Shown: one piece after another, positions 1 through 6,947 of the stretch
Layout of the letters: each line of letters begins with the position of its first letter
Position numbering within the stretch: the first letter of the stretch is position 1
From: Geothrix terrae
GTDB lineage: Bacteria > Acidobacteriota > Holophagae > Holophagales > Holophagaceae
NCBI RefSeq assembly: GCF_022808775.1
Contig: NZ_JAKZLA010000003.1
Location: forward strand, 372,001-436,000
Reading direction: 5' to 3'
Length of the DNA stretch: 64,000 bases
The notes under the pieces: model-generated
The model's input: only the letters and a program-made list of their open reading frames with translations
Told to the model about the DNA's origin: nothing
The model's database searches: none
Position numbers and translations under genes: made by a program

Positions 1-135
1 GGTCGTCTCGATGTCCACCTTCCGGTGGGCCACACCCTGACCCGTCAGCCAGGCCTCCAGGCGGCGACAATCCGGACACCAGGTGGCGCTGTAGACCGCC
101 AGATCTAGGCCCTTCAGGTCATCAATTCGACTCAT
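1..135 (-). CDS. Glutaredoxin/thioredoxin-like protein (N-terminal part, cut by window edge)
   Basis: The reverse strand opens with ATG at 135 and runs off the window after 45 codons. The visible protein has a beta strand followed by the redox motif CPDC (context SATWCPDCRRLEAWL) and then a KVDIE segment. This is the glutaredoxin/NrdH-like fold start, in which the CxxC pair exchanges disulfides with substrate proteins in the cytoplasm. It is divergently oriented from the lipoprotein gene that follows, with the two starts only 55 nt apart. The C-terminal half, including any cis-Pro loop, lies outside the window, so the subfamily cannot be assigned. Confidence 0.75.
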   Translation of the reverse strand, partial: MSRIDDLKGLDLAVYSATWCPDCRRLEAWLTGQGVAHRKVDIETT

Positions 136-190
136 GCGATCCTCCCGGACCTGTCATTCTGGAGACTTTGATGCCTTTGTTGGGGGTTCC

Positions 191-802
191 ATGTCCAAGA
201 TGACCCATCGAGCCGGCCTGATCGCGGTGCCGGCCCTTTTCCTTGCCCTCGCCCTGGGCTGCGGCAAGGCCGTCAAGCCGGATTCCAGCCGCGTCATCGC
301 CAACATCGGTGGGAGCAAGCTCACCGAGGCCGAGTTCCAGGACATCGTGAAGAGCCTGTCGCCGGATCCCAAAGAAGCCCAGGCCTTCCTGACGGACGCC
401 GCCGCCCGCAACGACCGGGCCCAGCTCGCCCAGCGCATCGCCATGTCGCGGGCCATCACCACCTATGCGGCGCAGACGGGGCTCGATCAGGATCCCTCCG
501 TGAAGCGGCAGCTGGAGCAGCAGCAGGCCAACGTCTACTTCCAGGCCCTGATGAAGAAGCGCATGGCGGGCATGAACCCCACCGACGAGCAGCTCCAGGC
601 CTTCTACAAGGAGCGCGTCGAAGCCCTCAAGGCCCAGGGCCGCGCCCAGGGCATCCCCCCCTTCGAGACCGTCAAGTCCCAGCTGCCGGAGCTCTGGCGC
701 CAGCAGCACATGCAGACCCTCAGCGACCAGATCCAGAACGAGGTCAAGCAGAAGGTCCCCGTCACCCTGGCCGATGACTACCGGCCAGCGGGGGCGGAAT
801 AG
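191..802 (+). CDS. SurA N-terminal-like lipoprotein (putative periplasmic chaperone)
   Basis: 203 aa. The N-terminus has basic residues, a hydrophobic stretch and a lipobox ending at Cys24 (LALGC), so it should be a lipoprotein. The mature part begins with IANIGGSKLTEAEFQD, the typical opening of SurA/PpiD/PrsA-type N-terminal chaperone domains, followed by helical, Gln/Arg-rich sequence. No parvulin PPIase domain is visible, so it is shorter than SurA or PrsA and would act only as a chaperone if the family call is right. I chose ATG 191, with GGGGG just upstream, over the in-frame ATG at 134 because only 191 puts the signal peptide at the N-terminus. A strong hairpin terminator follows. Confidence 0.7.
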   Translation: MSKMTHRAGLIAVPALFLALALGCGKAVKPDSSRVIANIGGSKLTEAEFQDIVKSLSPDPKEAQAFLTDAAARNDRAQLAQRIAMSRAITTYAAQTGLDQDPSVKRQLEQQQANVYFQALMKKRMAGMNPTDEQLQAFYKERVEALKAQGRAQGIPPFETVKSQLPELWRQQHMQTLSDQIQNEVKQKVPVTLADDYRPAGAE

Positions 803-822
803 GAACCTTTCGCGCGTTCACG

Positions 823-854
823 AAACCAAGGCCCCCGGTTGGGGGCCTTGGTTT
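823..854 (+). terminator. Rho-independent terminator after the SurA-like gene
   Basis: A perfect 14-bp stem (823-836 with 841-854), loop GGTT, ending in a run of T. It lies 20 nt after the stop codon of the lipoprotein gene. Confidence 0.85.
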
Positions 855-872
855 TGGTGCCTGGAGACGGAA
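855..872 (-). repeat. Partial duplicate of the tRNA-Phe 3' end
   Basis: These 18 nt are identical to 1115-1132, the CCA end, acceptor strand and start of the T arm of tRNA-Phe on the minus strand. As at the intact tRNA, they sit directly beside a GGCCCCC-type hairpin. The rest of a tRNA is absent, so this is a fragment, not a gene. Confidence 0.8.
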
Positions 873-1079
873 CCCTCGGGGGCCTCGCTCACGCACGTCC
901 CCTCCGCCGCACGCAGTCTAGGGGCGCCTTCGGCCTCCAGACGCCAGACGCGAGGCGACCTCCGGCCTCCGGAACGCGCCCTGAGACTGCCTCCACTGAT
1001 CGGGCGCCCCGCCGGGGCACCCTCCCAATCGCCTTCGGCTCTCGGCAGTGGAGCCTCGACTTCGCTTCCGTCTTTCCAG
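873..1079. other. Non-coding GC-rich spacer between the duplicated tRNA-Phe ends
   Basis: About 207 nt with no convincing reading frame or start signal in any frame. It is bracketed by two copies of the unit 'hairpin plus tRNA-Phe 3' end', which suggests a decayed insert or duplication scar. I see no integrase fragment in it. Confidence 0.5.
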
Positions 1080-1113
1080 AAATCAAAGGCCCCCGAGCGG
1101 GGGCCTTTGATTT
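1080..1113. terminator. Hairpin terminator beside tRNA-Phe
   Basis: A perfect 15-bp stem (1080-1094 with 1099-1113), loop GAGC. It directly follows the encoded CCA end of tRNA-Phe on the minus strand and probably ends its transcript. Its core (AAAGGCCCCC) resembles the hairpin at 823-854. Confidence 0.75.
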
Positions 1114-1114
1114 C

Positions 1115-1190
1115 TGGTGCCTGGAGACGGAATCGAACCGCCGACACATGGATTTTCAATCCATTGCTCTACCAACTGAGCTACCCAGGC
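1115..1190 (-). tRNA. tRNA-Phe (anticodon GAA)
   Basis: 76 nt including an encoded CCA. On the minus strand it begins GCCTGGG, has D-arm AGCTCAGTTGGTAGAGC, anticodon stem ATGGA/TCCAT with loop TTGAAAA giving anticodon GAA, T-loop GGTTCGATTCC and a 7-bp acceptor stem closing on CCCAGGC. All cloverleaf arms pair. Confidence 0.97.
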
Positions 1191-1295
1191 GGGAAGAGCC
1201 AGCATATCAGGCAGCGGCGCATTTTCAAGTGCCGGAACCGAGGGGATTGGTGCATCCTCAATGGTTTGAGTGCTGCTCCGTCAGAGAGGTCCGCC

Positions 1296-1976
1296 ATGGC
1301 CCGTCCCACCAAGAACCGCGAGATCCAGGTCCAGAAGCCGGCGCAGAGCCTGGCCCACTTCCAGACCAAGCTGGGCAAGAGCGAAGACGAGGATGGAGCG
1401 CTCCTGAAGCCCATCCTCATCGGCATCGGGGCCCTGGTGCTGGCGGGGCTCATCTACGGCGGCTGGAGCGCCTATCAGACCCAGGCCGTGGAAAAGCACG
1501 AGGCCGCCCTCTCGGCTCTGGAAATGGAAGTCGAGGGTGATGGCGTGACGCCCGTCCCCCCCGCCGAAGTGGAGAAGCGCATGCGGGAGCGCCTGGGTCG
1601 CCTGGAGGCCCTGGTGAACCAGGCGCCCTCGTCGCGGAAGGCCGCCACCGCCGGATTGCTGGCGAGTTGGCGCCTGGCCCTGGACGGGAAGGAGCAGGCC
1701 CCGAGCAAGGCCGAGGACCCCTGGGGCAAGATCCGCCTCGCCCAGCGGGCCCTGGCCCTGGGCCAGGCCGATGCCGCGCGGGCCCAGCTGGACGGCCTGC
1801 GGGCCAAGGCCACCCCAGGGGAGCCCTGGGCCGAGGCCTTCTGGGCCAGCCAGATGGATGTGGACCGCCTGGCCGGTGACCGCGCGCAGGCCATGAAGGA
1901 CCTGGCCGAATACAAGGCCCGCTTCAAGGGCCGCAGCGACGGCGGGGCCTTCGAAAGCCTGGTCCAGAGCATCTGA
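1296..1976 (+). CDS. Single-pass membrane protein with TPR-like C-terminal region
   Basis: 226 aa. There is a charged cytoplasmic N-terminus, one transmembrane helix at about residues 38-58 (ILIGIGALVLAGLIYGGW), then an Ala/Leu/Arg-rich helical region with TPR-like repeats (LAQRALALGQADAARAQL). This architecture resembles YfgM/TPR_21 ancillary proteins of the BamB neighbourhood, but the match is only in layout. ATG 1296 is preceded by AGAGGT at 1285-1290; the frame stays open upstream through the tRNA region, which is not coding. The pyrimidine phosphorylase starts 24 nt downstream, so the two may be co-transcribed. Confidence 0.7.
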   Translation: MARPTKNREIQVQKPAQSLAHFQTKLGKSEDEDGALLKPILIGIGALVLAGLIYGGWSAYQTQAVEKHEAALSALEMEVEGDGVTPVPPAEVEKRMRERLGRLEALVNQAPSSRKAATAGLLASWRLALDGKEQAPSKAEDPWGKIRLAQRALALGQADAARAQLDGLRAKATPGEPWAEAFWASQMDVDRLAGDRAQAMKDLAEYKARFKGRSDGGAFESLVQSI

Positions 1977-2000
1977 GGGCCTTCAGCCGAGGATCATCCC

Positions 2001-3305
2001 ATGCGGATGTACGACCTGATCTACACCAAGAAGCTGGGCGGCGCCCTGTCGCCTGAGCAGATCGCCTTCTGGGTCAAGGGCGCGGCCGATGGCAGCGTTC
2101 CCGATGAGCAGAGCGCCTCGCTGCTGATGGCCATCTGCTGGCGCGGCATGACCACCGAGGAGACCCTGGCCCTCACCCTGGCCATGCGCGATTCCGGCAA
2201 GCGCATGGATCTCTCCGCCGTGCCCGGCACCAAGGTGGACAAGCACAGCACCGGCGGCGTGGGCGACAAGACCACCCTCATCCTCGGCCCCATCGTGGCG
2301 GCCTGCGGCGTGCCCTGCCCCATGTTCAGCGGCCGCGGCCTGGGCCACACGGGCGGCACCGTGGACAAGTTCGCGGCCATCCCCGGCCTCAAGGTCGAGC
2401 TGACGGACGCGGAGTTCATCCGCAGCCTGAAGGAGACCCGCTTCGCCAACTCCGCGCCCACGGGGAACATCGCCCCCGCGGACAAGAAGCTCTACGCCCT
2501 GCGCGACACCACCGCCACGGTCGAGAGCATCCCCCTCATCACCGCCAGCATCATGTCCAAGAAGCTGGCGGGCGGGGCCGATGCCCTGGTGCTGGACGTG
2601 AAGTGCGGGCCCACGGCCTTCATGAAGACCCTGGAGGATGCCCGCACCCTGGCCCAGAGCATGGTGGATGTGGGCACCGCCCACGGCATGCAGATCCGCG
2701 CCCTCATCACCCGCATGGACGCCCCCCTGGGCTGGGCCATCGGCAACGCCCTCGAGGTCATGGAGTCCGTGGAGATCCTGCGGGGCGAGCACGGCGATTC
2801 CGAGCTGGCCCAGATGAGCTTCCGCCTCGCGGCGGAGATGCTGATCATGGGCGGCGCCGCCAAGGCGCTGCCGGAGGCCCGGACCCGGATCGAGGCCAGC
2901 ATCCAGGACGGCTCCGCCTTGGAGACCCTGCGGCGCTTCGTCGCCCTCAACGGCGGCGACGCCCGGGCCCTGGACGACTTCAGCCGCCTGCCCCAGGCCG
3001 GCCAGACCGTGGACATCCGGGCCGACCGGGCCGGGTACGTGGCCGCCATCGATGGGCGCGCCCTGGGCCTCCTGGCCATGGAACTGGGCGCCGGGCGGAA
3101 GGATCAGAAGGACGTGCTGGATCTCGGCGTGGGGATCCGGGTGCACGCAACCGTCGGTCAGCGGATCGAACCGGGGGATGTGGTCTTCACCGCCCATGCC
3201 AAGGCCGGGTACTCACTGAAGGCGGATGCCTACCTGGCCACCCTGGAGCTCGCAGCGGCGCAGCCTGTGGCGGTCCCCTGGCTGCTGGACACCATCGGTT
3301 GCTGA
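2001..3305 (+). CDS. pdp: Pyrimidine-nucleoside (thymidine) phosphorylase
   Basis: 434 aa, the usual length for the family. It cleaves thymidine/uridine with phosphate to give the base and (deoxy)ribose-1-phosphate in nucleoside salvage. The N-terminal helical domain (MRMYDLIYTKK) is followed by the phosphate-binding segment KHSTGGVGDK at residues 81-90 and the family signature SGRGLGHTGGTVDK at 110-123. The C-terminal domain carries the Gly-rich GLLAMELGAGR motif. GAGG lies 10 nt before the ATG. I cannot separate thymidine-specific DeoA from broad-specificity Pdp by eye; the length and start favour Pdp. Confidence 0.93.
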   Translation: MRMYDLIYTKKLGGALSPEQIAFWVKGAADGSVPDEQSASLLMAICWRGMTTEETLALTLAMRDSGKRMDLSAVPGTKVDKHSTGGVGDKTTLILGPIVAACGVPCPMFSGRGLGHTGGTVDKFAAIPGLKVELTDAEFIRSLKETRFANSAPTGNIAPADKKLYALRDTTATVESIPLITASIMSKKLAGGADALVLDVKCGPTAFMKTLEDARTLAQSMVDVGTAHGMQIRALITRMDAPLGWAIGNALEVMESVEILRGEHGDSELAQMSFRLAAEMLIMGGAAKALPEARTRIEASIQDGSALETLRRFVALNGGDARALDDFSRLPQAGQTVDIRADRAGYVAAIDGRALGLLAMELGAGRKDQKDVLDLGVGIRVHATVGQRIEPGDVVFTAHAKAGYSLKADAYLATLELAAAQPVAVPWLLDTIGC

Positions 3306-3329
3306 GTCTCAATAAGCCGGCGAAGTGCG

Positions 3330-3345
3330 CCCTTGCTGGCAAGGG
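3330..3345 (+). terminator. Weak hairpin after the pyrimidine phosphorylase gene
   Basis: CCCTTGC/GCAAGGG stem with a 2-nt apex, 25 nt after the stop. No immediate T-tract follows (an A/T-rich stretch lies about 10 nt later), so termination here is only possible. Confidence 0.35.
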
Positions 3346-3372
3346 TTCCCAGAAATTTATAAAAAAAGACGA

Positions 3373-3397
3373 TTGACCTGGGGCCTGCCGTTATAAT
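3373..3397 (+). promoter_or_regulatory. Possible promoter of receptor gene 1
   Basis: A perfect TATAAT box lies at 3392-3397, with a TTGACC hexamer at 3373-3378. The 13-nt spacing between them is too short for a standard sigma-70 pair, so the -10 is the better-supported element. It lies about 150 nt before the receptor start. Confidence 0.35.
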
Positions 3398-3548
3398 ACG
3401 ACCCAACAAGAATCGATCTTTTCCATGATGAAGTCCCAGAGGTCAAGCCTGGGGGCCCGAGCGGACCCTTGATCGACGACGTCTGGCGGAGGACCCGTGT
3501 TCACCCTCGGGACCTGCGATGCATGGCCCCGATTTCCCTGGAGGCTGT

Positions 3549-6527
3549 ATGCATGGACGTTTCTCCCACCTCGGCCGTCTGACGGCCCTCCTCGCCATCG
3601 GCGGGGTGATCCTGTGCGCGCAGGACGCCACGACGGGCGCCATCTCGGGGACGGTGACCGCCCCGAACGGGGCCCCGGTCGCCGGCGCGAAGGTCGTCCT
3701 CGATGGCGGCCGCGGCCAGGTCGTCCGCGTGACCGACGCCAATGGCGCCTTCAAGGCGTCCGCCCTGATTCCCGGCCAGTACCACCTCACGGTGACGGCG
3801 GCCGGCTATGAGACGGCGACGAAGCTCATCGCCACCGCCTCCATCAACACCCTGACGCCCGTCCGGGTCACCATGACCCGGGCAGCGGGCGCCGTGGTGG
3901 AAGTGATCGCCACCACCCAGGCCCTGGACACCACCACGGTGACCAGCGGCACATCCTTCGGCACGGACGAGTTCAGCACCATGCCCCTCGGCCGTTCCTT
4001 CACCGCCATTGCCTCCATGGCTCCCGGCGTGGTGGATGGCGGCGGCACGGGCGCCAACAACCCCTCCATCTCGGGCGGATCCGGCCTCGAGAACCAGTAC
4101 GTGATCGATGGCGCCAACACCACCAACACCGGGTTCGGCGGCAGCGGCTCCTTCTCCATCATCTATGGCTCCCTCGGCACGGGCATCAACTCGGACTTCA
4201 TCCAGGAAGTCCAGGTCAAGAGCTTTGCCATGGAGGCCGAGTACGGCCAGAGCACGGGCGGCATCATCAACGCCGTCACAAAATCGGGATCCAACTCATT
4301 CCAGGGCAGCGTGTTCGCCTTCCTGGACATCGATAGCCTCCAGGCCGCGGACCGGCAGGTCTACCGGACGGACGGCACGGAACAGCCCACCTGGAAGTCG
4401 TACGACCGCCTGGAGCTGGGGTTCTTCGTCTCGGGCCCCATCATCAAGGACAAGCTGTTCTATTTCGTGGGTTACAACCCAGTTTCTGAATCCCAGAAGC
4501 GGGTCGCACCCTATCACATCGTCACGGCCGCCTCGGCCACCACCGCCATGCCAGAGGGCATCTATCCGTGGCCGAGGAGCGGCCAGACCCTTGAGAACAA
4601 GAACAAGACCGACTCCTACTACGGCAAGCTGCAGTGGGTGGTGGCCACCGATCAGATCCTGGAATTCAGTGCGTTCGGCGATCCCGGCAAGCGGGACCTG
4701 GGCCCCCAGCTCTTCTCTTCCTTCCGCGGCACCGAAGGCAAGGACACCGAATTGAAGTTCGGCAGCCAGACCCTGACGTTGAAGTACAACGCCACCTTCG
4801 CCAATGAGTACTTCCTGGAGGCCCGCGCCACCTCCAGCGAGAACACCTTCGAGACCTCGATTTCAAGCCTGGGCAACAGCGAATGGCAGGTGGTCGACAC
4901 CCGGGGCGGCGCGACCCTCTCCCCCAACTCGGCCGGCCTCTATGAGCAGAAGCTGAAGGGCCAGAACAAGCAGTACGATGTCAAGCTGTCCCGGACCTGG
5001 GGCAGGTTCGATTTCAAGATCGGCTACCTGCACGAGGATGTGGACTACAAGTCCAACCTGCAGCGTTCAGGCCCGCTGGGCTTCGCGGACCCGCACTCCC
5101 CCGGCACGGTCTTCTCCCAGGGGCTCTCCATCCAGAAGCGGTACGGGTCCATCAATGGCGGCCCCGCCGGCACGCCCTATTACCGCATCGTCCGGGGTGA
5201 CATTTCGAATCCCCAGATCAAGACGGAGACGAAGTACGACGCTTATTTCCTGCAGACGGCCATCAAGCTGGACCGGTTCAATTTCAAGCTGGGCGTCCGC
5301 ATGGAAGGCCAGAAGATGATCGGGCAGGACCAGACCTACAAGTTCAAGGCCAGCGACAACATCGCACCGCGCCTCGGCGTCACCTACGACATGAGCGGCG
5401 ACGGCAAGTCGAAGCTCTACGCCTTCTGGGGCCGCTACTTCGAGAAGGTTCCCAACGACATCTGCGTCCGAGCCTTCTCCAATGAGAAGGGCGTGAACCG
5501 GTCGGACTTCCTGACCCTGGCCCCTGGTTTCAATGGGCTCTCCAATCCCATCCTGACCGGCACCCCCGTGATCGATGACGGCACCACGACCGTCACCACG
5601 ATCCACTACCGCACCACCGGCGACCAGACGACCCTCGTCATCCCGGGCACGAAGTCGATGTATCAGGACGAGTCGATCTTCGGCTTCGATGTCGAGCTCC
5701 CGAACGGCGTGGCCCTCAGCAACCGCTTCATCTACCGCAAGCTCGGCCGGATCCTGGAAGACATGTCGCTGGATGGCGACAGCTACTTCATCGCGAACCC
5801 CGGCGAGAACAACGGGGCTATCGCCGCCCTCACGGGATTCACCGGCACCGCCACCTTCCCCTCCCCGACTCGCAACTACTACGCGTTCGAGTTCGAGATG
5901 CGGAAGAATACGGTCAAATACAACGCCTTCATGAACCTGCGCCTCTCCAAGCTGGAGGGCAACTACGAGGGCCTGTTCCGCAACGACAACGGGCAGTCCG
6001 ACCCCAACATCTCGAGCCTCTATGACCTTCCCGTGGAACTGCTGGCGGACCCCGCCCGCGGCCTCACGGGCCAGGAGCAGTTCCTGATCGGCGCCCTGCC
6101 CTCGGATCGCACCCTCGTGGTCAATTCCGGCGGCAGCTACAACTTCGACATGGGGCTGACCGTGGGCTTCACGGCCCGCTACCTGACCGGCACCCCCATC
6201 ACCTCGTACCTGGCCCACCCCGTGTATGAGAACGCGGGCGAGATTCCGGTCTACGGCCGCGGCGTGGAAGGGCGCCTGCCCTCCCGCTTCCTCCTCGACC
6301 TGGCCGGTCAGTACAGCCTCAAGCTGGGTGGATCCAAGCGCCTGGTCTTCATCGCGAACGTGTTCAACGTCTTCAACCAGCAGAAGGTCACCGCGCTGGA
6401 CACCAACGTGGATCTGGGCATCAATACCGTCAATCCCAACTACATGCGACCCACCGGCGTGGTGGGCGGAACCCCCGCCTACGATGCCGGACGCCGGGTC
6501 CGCCTCGGCGTGAAGTTCAGCTTCTGA
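3549..6527 (+). CDS. Oar-like TonB-dependent receptor 1 (carboxypeptidase-regulatory domain, plug, barrel)
   Basis: 992 aa outer-membrane protein. An N-terminal signal peptide (TALLAIGGVILCAQ) is followed by an Ig-like carboxypeptidase-regulatory domain at about 30-115 (ISGTVTAPNGAPVAGAKV). The plug region (YVIDGANTTNTGF, then EVQVKSFAMEAEYGQ and GGIINAVTKSGSN) leads into a long barrel ending in Phe (VRLGVKFSF), as expected for BAM-targeted porins. Such receptors import bulky substrates using TonB energy; the substrate cannot be predicted. ATG 3549 has GGAGG at 3540-3544. It is the first of four paralogues in tandem and is closed by a strong terminator. Confidence 0.9.
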   Translation: MHGRFSHLGRLTALLAIGGVILCAQDATTGAISGTVTAPNGAPVAGAKVVLDGGRGQVVRVTDANGAFKASALIPGQYHLTVTAAGYETATKLIATASINTLTPVRVTMTRAAGAVVEVIATTQALDTTTVTSGTSFGTDEFSTMPLGRSFTAIASMAPGVVDGGGTGANNPSISGGSGLENQYVIDGANTTNTGFGGSGSFSIIYGSLGTGINSDFIQEVQVKSFAMEAEYGQSTGGIINAVTKSGSNSFQGSVFAFLDIDSLQAADRQVYRTDGTEQPTWKSYDRLELGFFVSGPIIKDKLFYFVGYNPVSESQKRVAPYHIVTAASATTAMPEGIYPWPRSGQTLENKNKTDSYYGKLQWVVATDQILEFSAFGDPGKRDLGPQLFSSFRGTEGKDTELKFGSQTLTLKYNATFANEYFLEARATSSENTFETSISSLGNSEWQVVDTRGGATLSPNSAGLYEQKLKGQNKQYDVKLSRTWGRFDFKIGYLHEDVDYKSNLQRSGPLGFADPHSPGTVFSQGLSIQKRYGSINGGPAGTPYYRIVRGDISNPQIKTETKYDAYFLQTAIKLDRFNFKLGVRMEGQKMIGQDQTYKFKASDNIAPRLGVTYDMSGDGKSKLYAFWGRYFEKVPNDICVRAFSNEKGVNRSDFLTLAPGFNGLSNPILTGTPVIDDGTTTVTTIHYRTTGDQTTLVIPGTKSMYQDESIFGFDVELPNGVALSNRFIYRKLGRILEDMSLDGDSYFIANPGENNGAIAALTGFTGTATFPSPTRNYYAFEFEMRKNTVKYNAFMNLRLSKLEGNYEGLFRNDNGQSDPNISSLYDLPVELLADPARGLTGQEQFLIGALPSDRTLVVNSGGSYNFDMGLTVGFTARYLTGTPITSYLAHPVYENAGEIPVYGRGVEGRLPSRFLLDLAGQYSLKLGGSKRLVFIANVFNVFNQQKVTALDTNVDLGINTVNPNYMRPTGVVGGTPAYDAGRRVRLGVKFSF

Positions 6528-6540
6528 AACCAGCCACCCC

Positions 6541-6580
6541 AGCCAAGAAGAGGGCTCCTTCGGGAGCCCTCTTCTTGGCT
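6541..6580 (+). terminator. Terminator after receptor 1
   Basis: A perfect 18-bp stem (6541-6558 with 6563-6580) with a TTCG loop, 14 nt after the stop codon. Confidence 0.9.
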
Positions 6581-6672
6581 GGCAAACCCGGTCAAACCTG
6601 CAGGTACCATTCGAATCACAGGGGCTCCGGCGGTGTGGGGAGAAAATACCGTCACGCCCCTTCGAGAGATCT

Positions 6673-6702
6673 TTGACATTGCGATAACCTCGCAACTAGA
6701 GG
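6673..6702 (+). promoter_or_regulatory. Putative -35 box with abutting TTGCGA dyad, upstream of receptor 2
   Basis: TTGACA at 6673-6678 is directly followed by a perfect inverted repeat TTGCGA-N5-TCGCAA (6679-6695). The -10 is weak (TAGAGG at 6697-6702). The same arrangement of -35-like box plus dyad is found before receptors 3 and 4. A related ATCGCAA half-site occurs at 6785-6791, nearer the gene. Confidence 0.5.
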
Positions 6703-6947
6703 TATGCCTGCAAAGTTAAAGTGGAGTGCCGATTCCGCCGAATCGGTTCCCGACTTTCAGGCCGAATTAACAAAAATTAATACCCATCGCAATACAATGG
6801 CCGCATCATCGTGCTCTGATCTTTCTCCCCTTTAATGCCTTCTGCCATTCCCGATGCCTGGGCAATTCCCCGGGCGCCACCGGGGACTGCGGATGTTTTT
6901 TTCAACGCAGAGCCACCCTGTCCGGCTCTGGTCTTCCGGAGGATGCA
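6703..6947 (+). other. Leader region of receptor 2
   Basis: 245 nt without a credible gene. It holds an AT-rich patch around 6765-6795 with an AATTAATA...ATCGCAATA sequence similar to the dyad boxes of receptors 3 and 4, and a small hairpin TCCCCGG/CCGGGGA at 6867-6886. GGAGG at 6938-6942 serves the receptor start. Confidence 0.4.

Noticed and set aside
774-1295. N-terminal extension of the TPR-like membrane protein
   Set aside because: It would run through tRNA-Phe and two terminators; ATG 1296 has a ribosome site and gives the sensible membrane topology.
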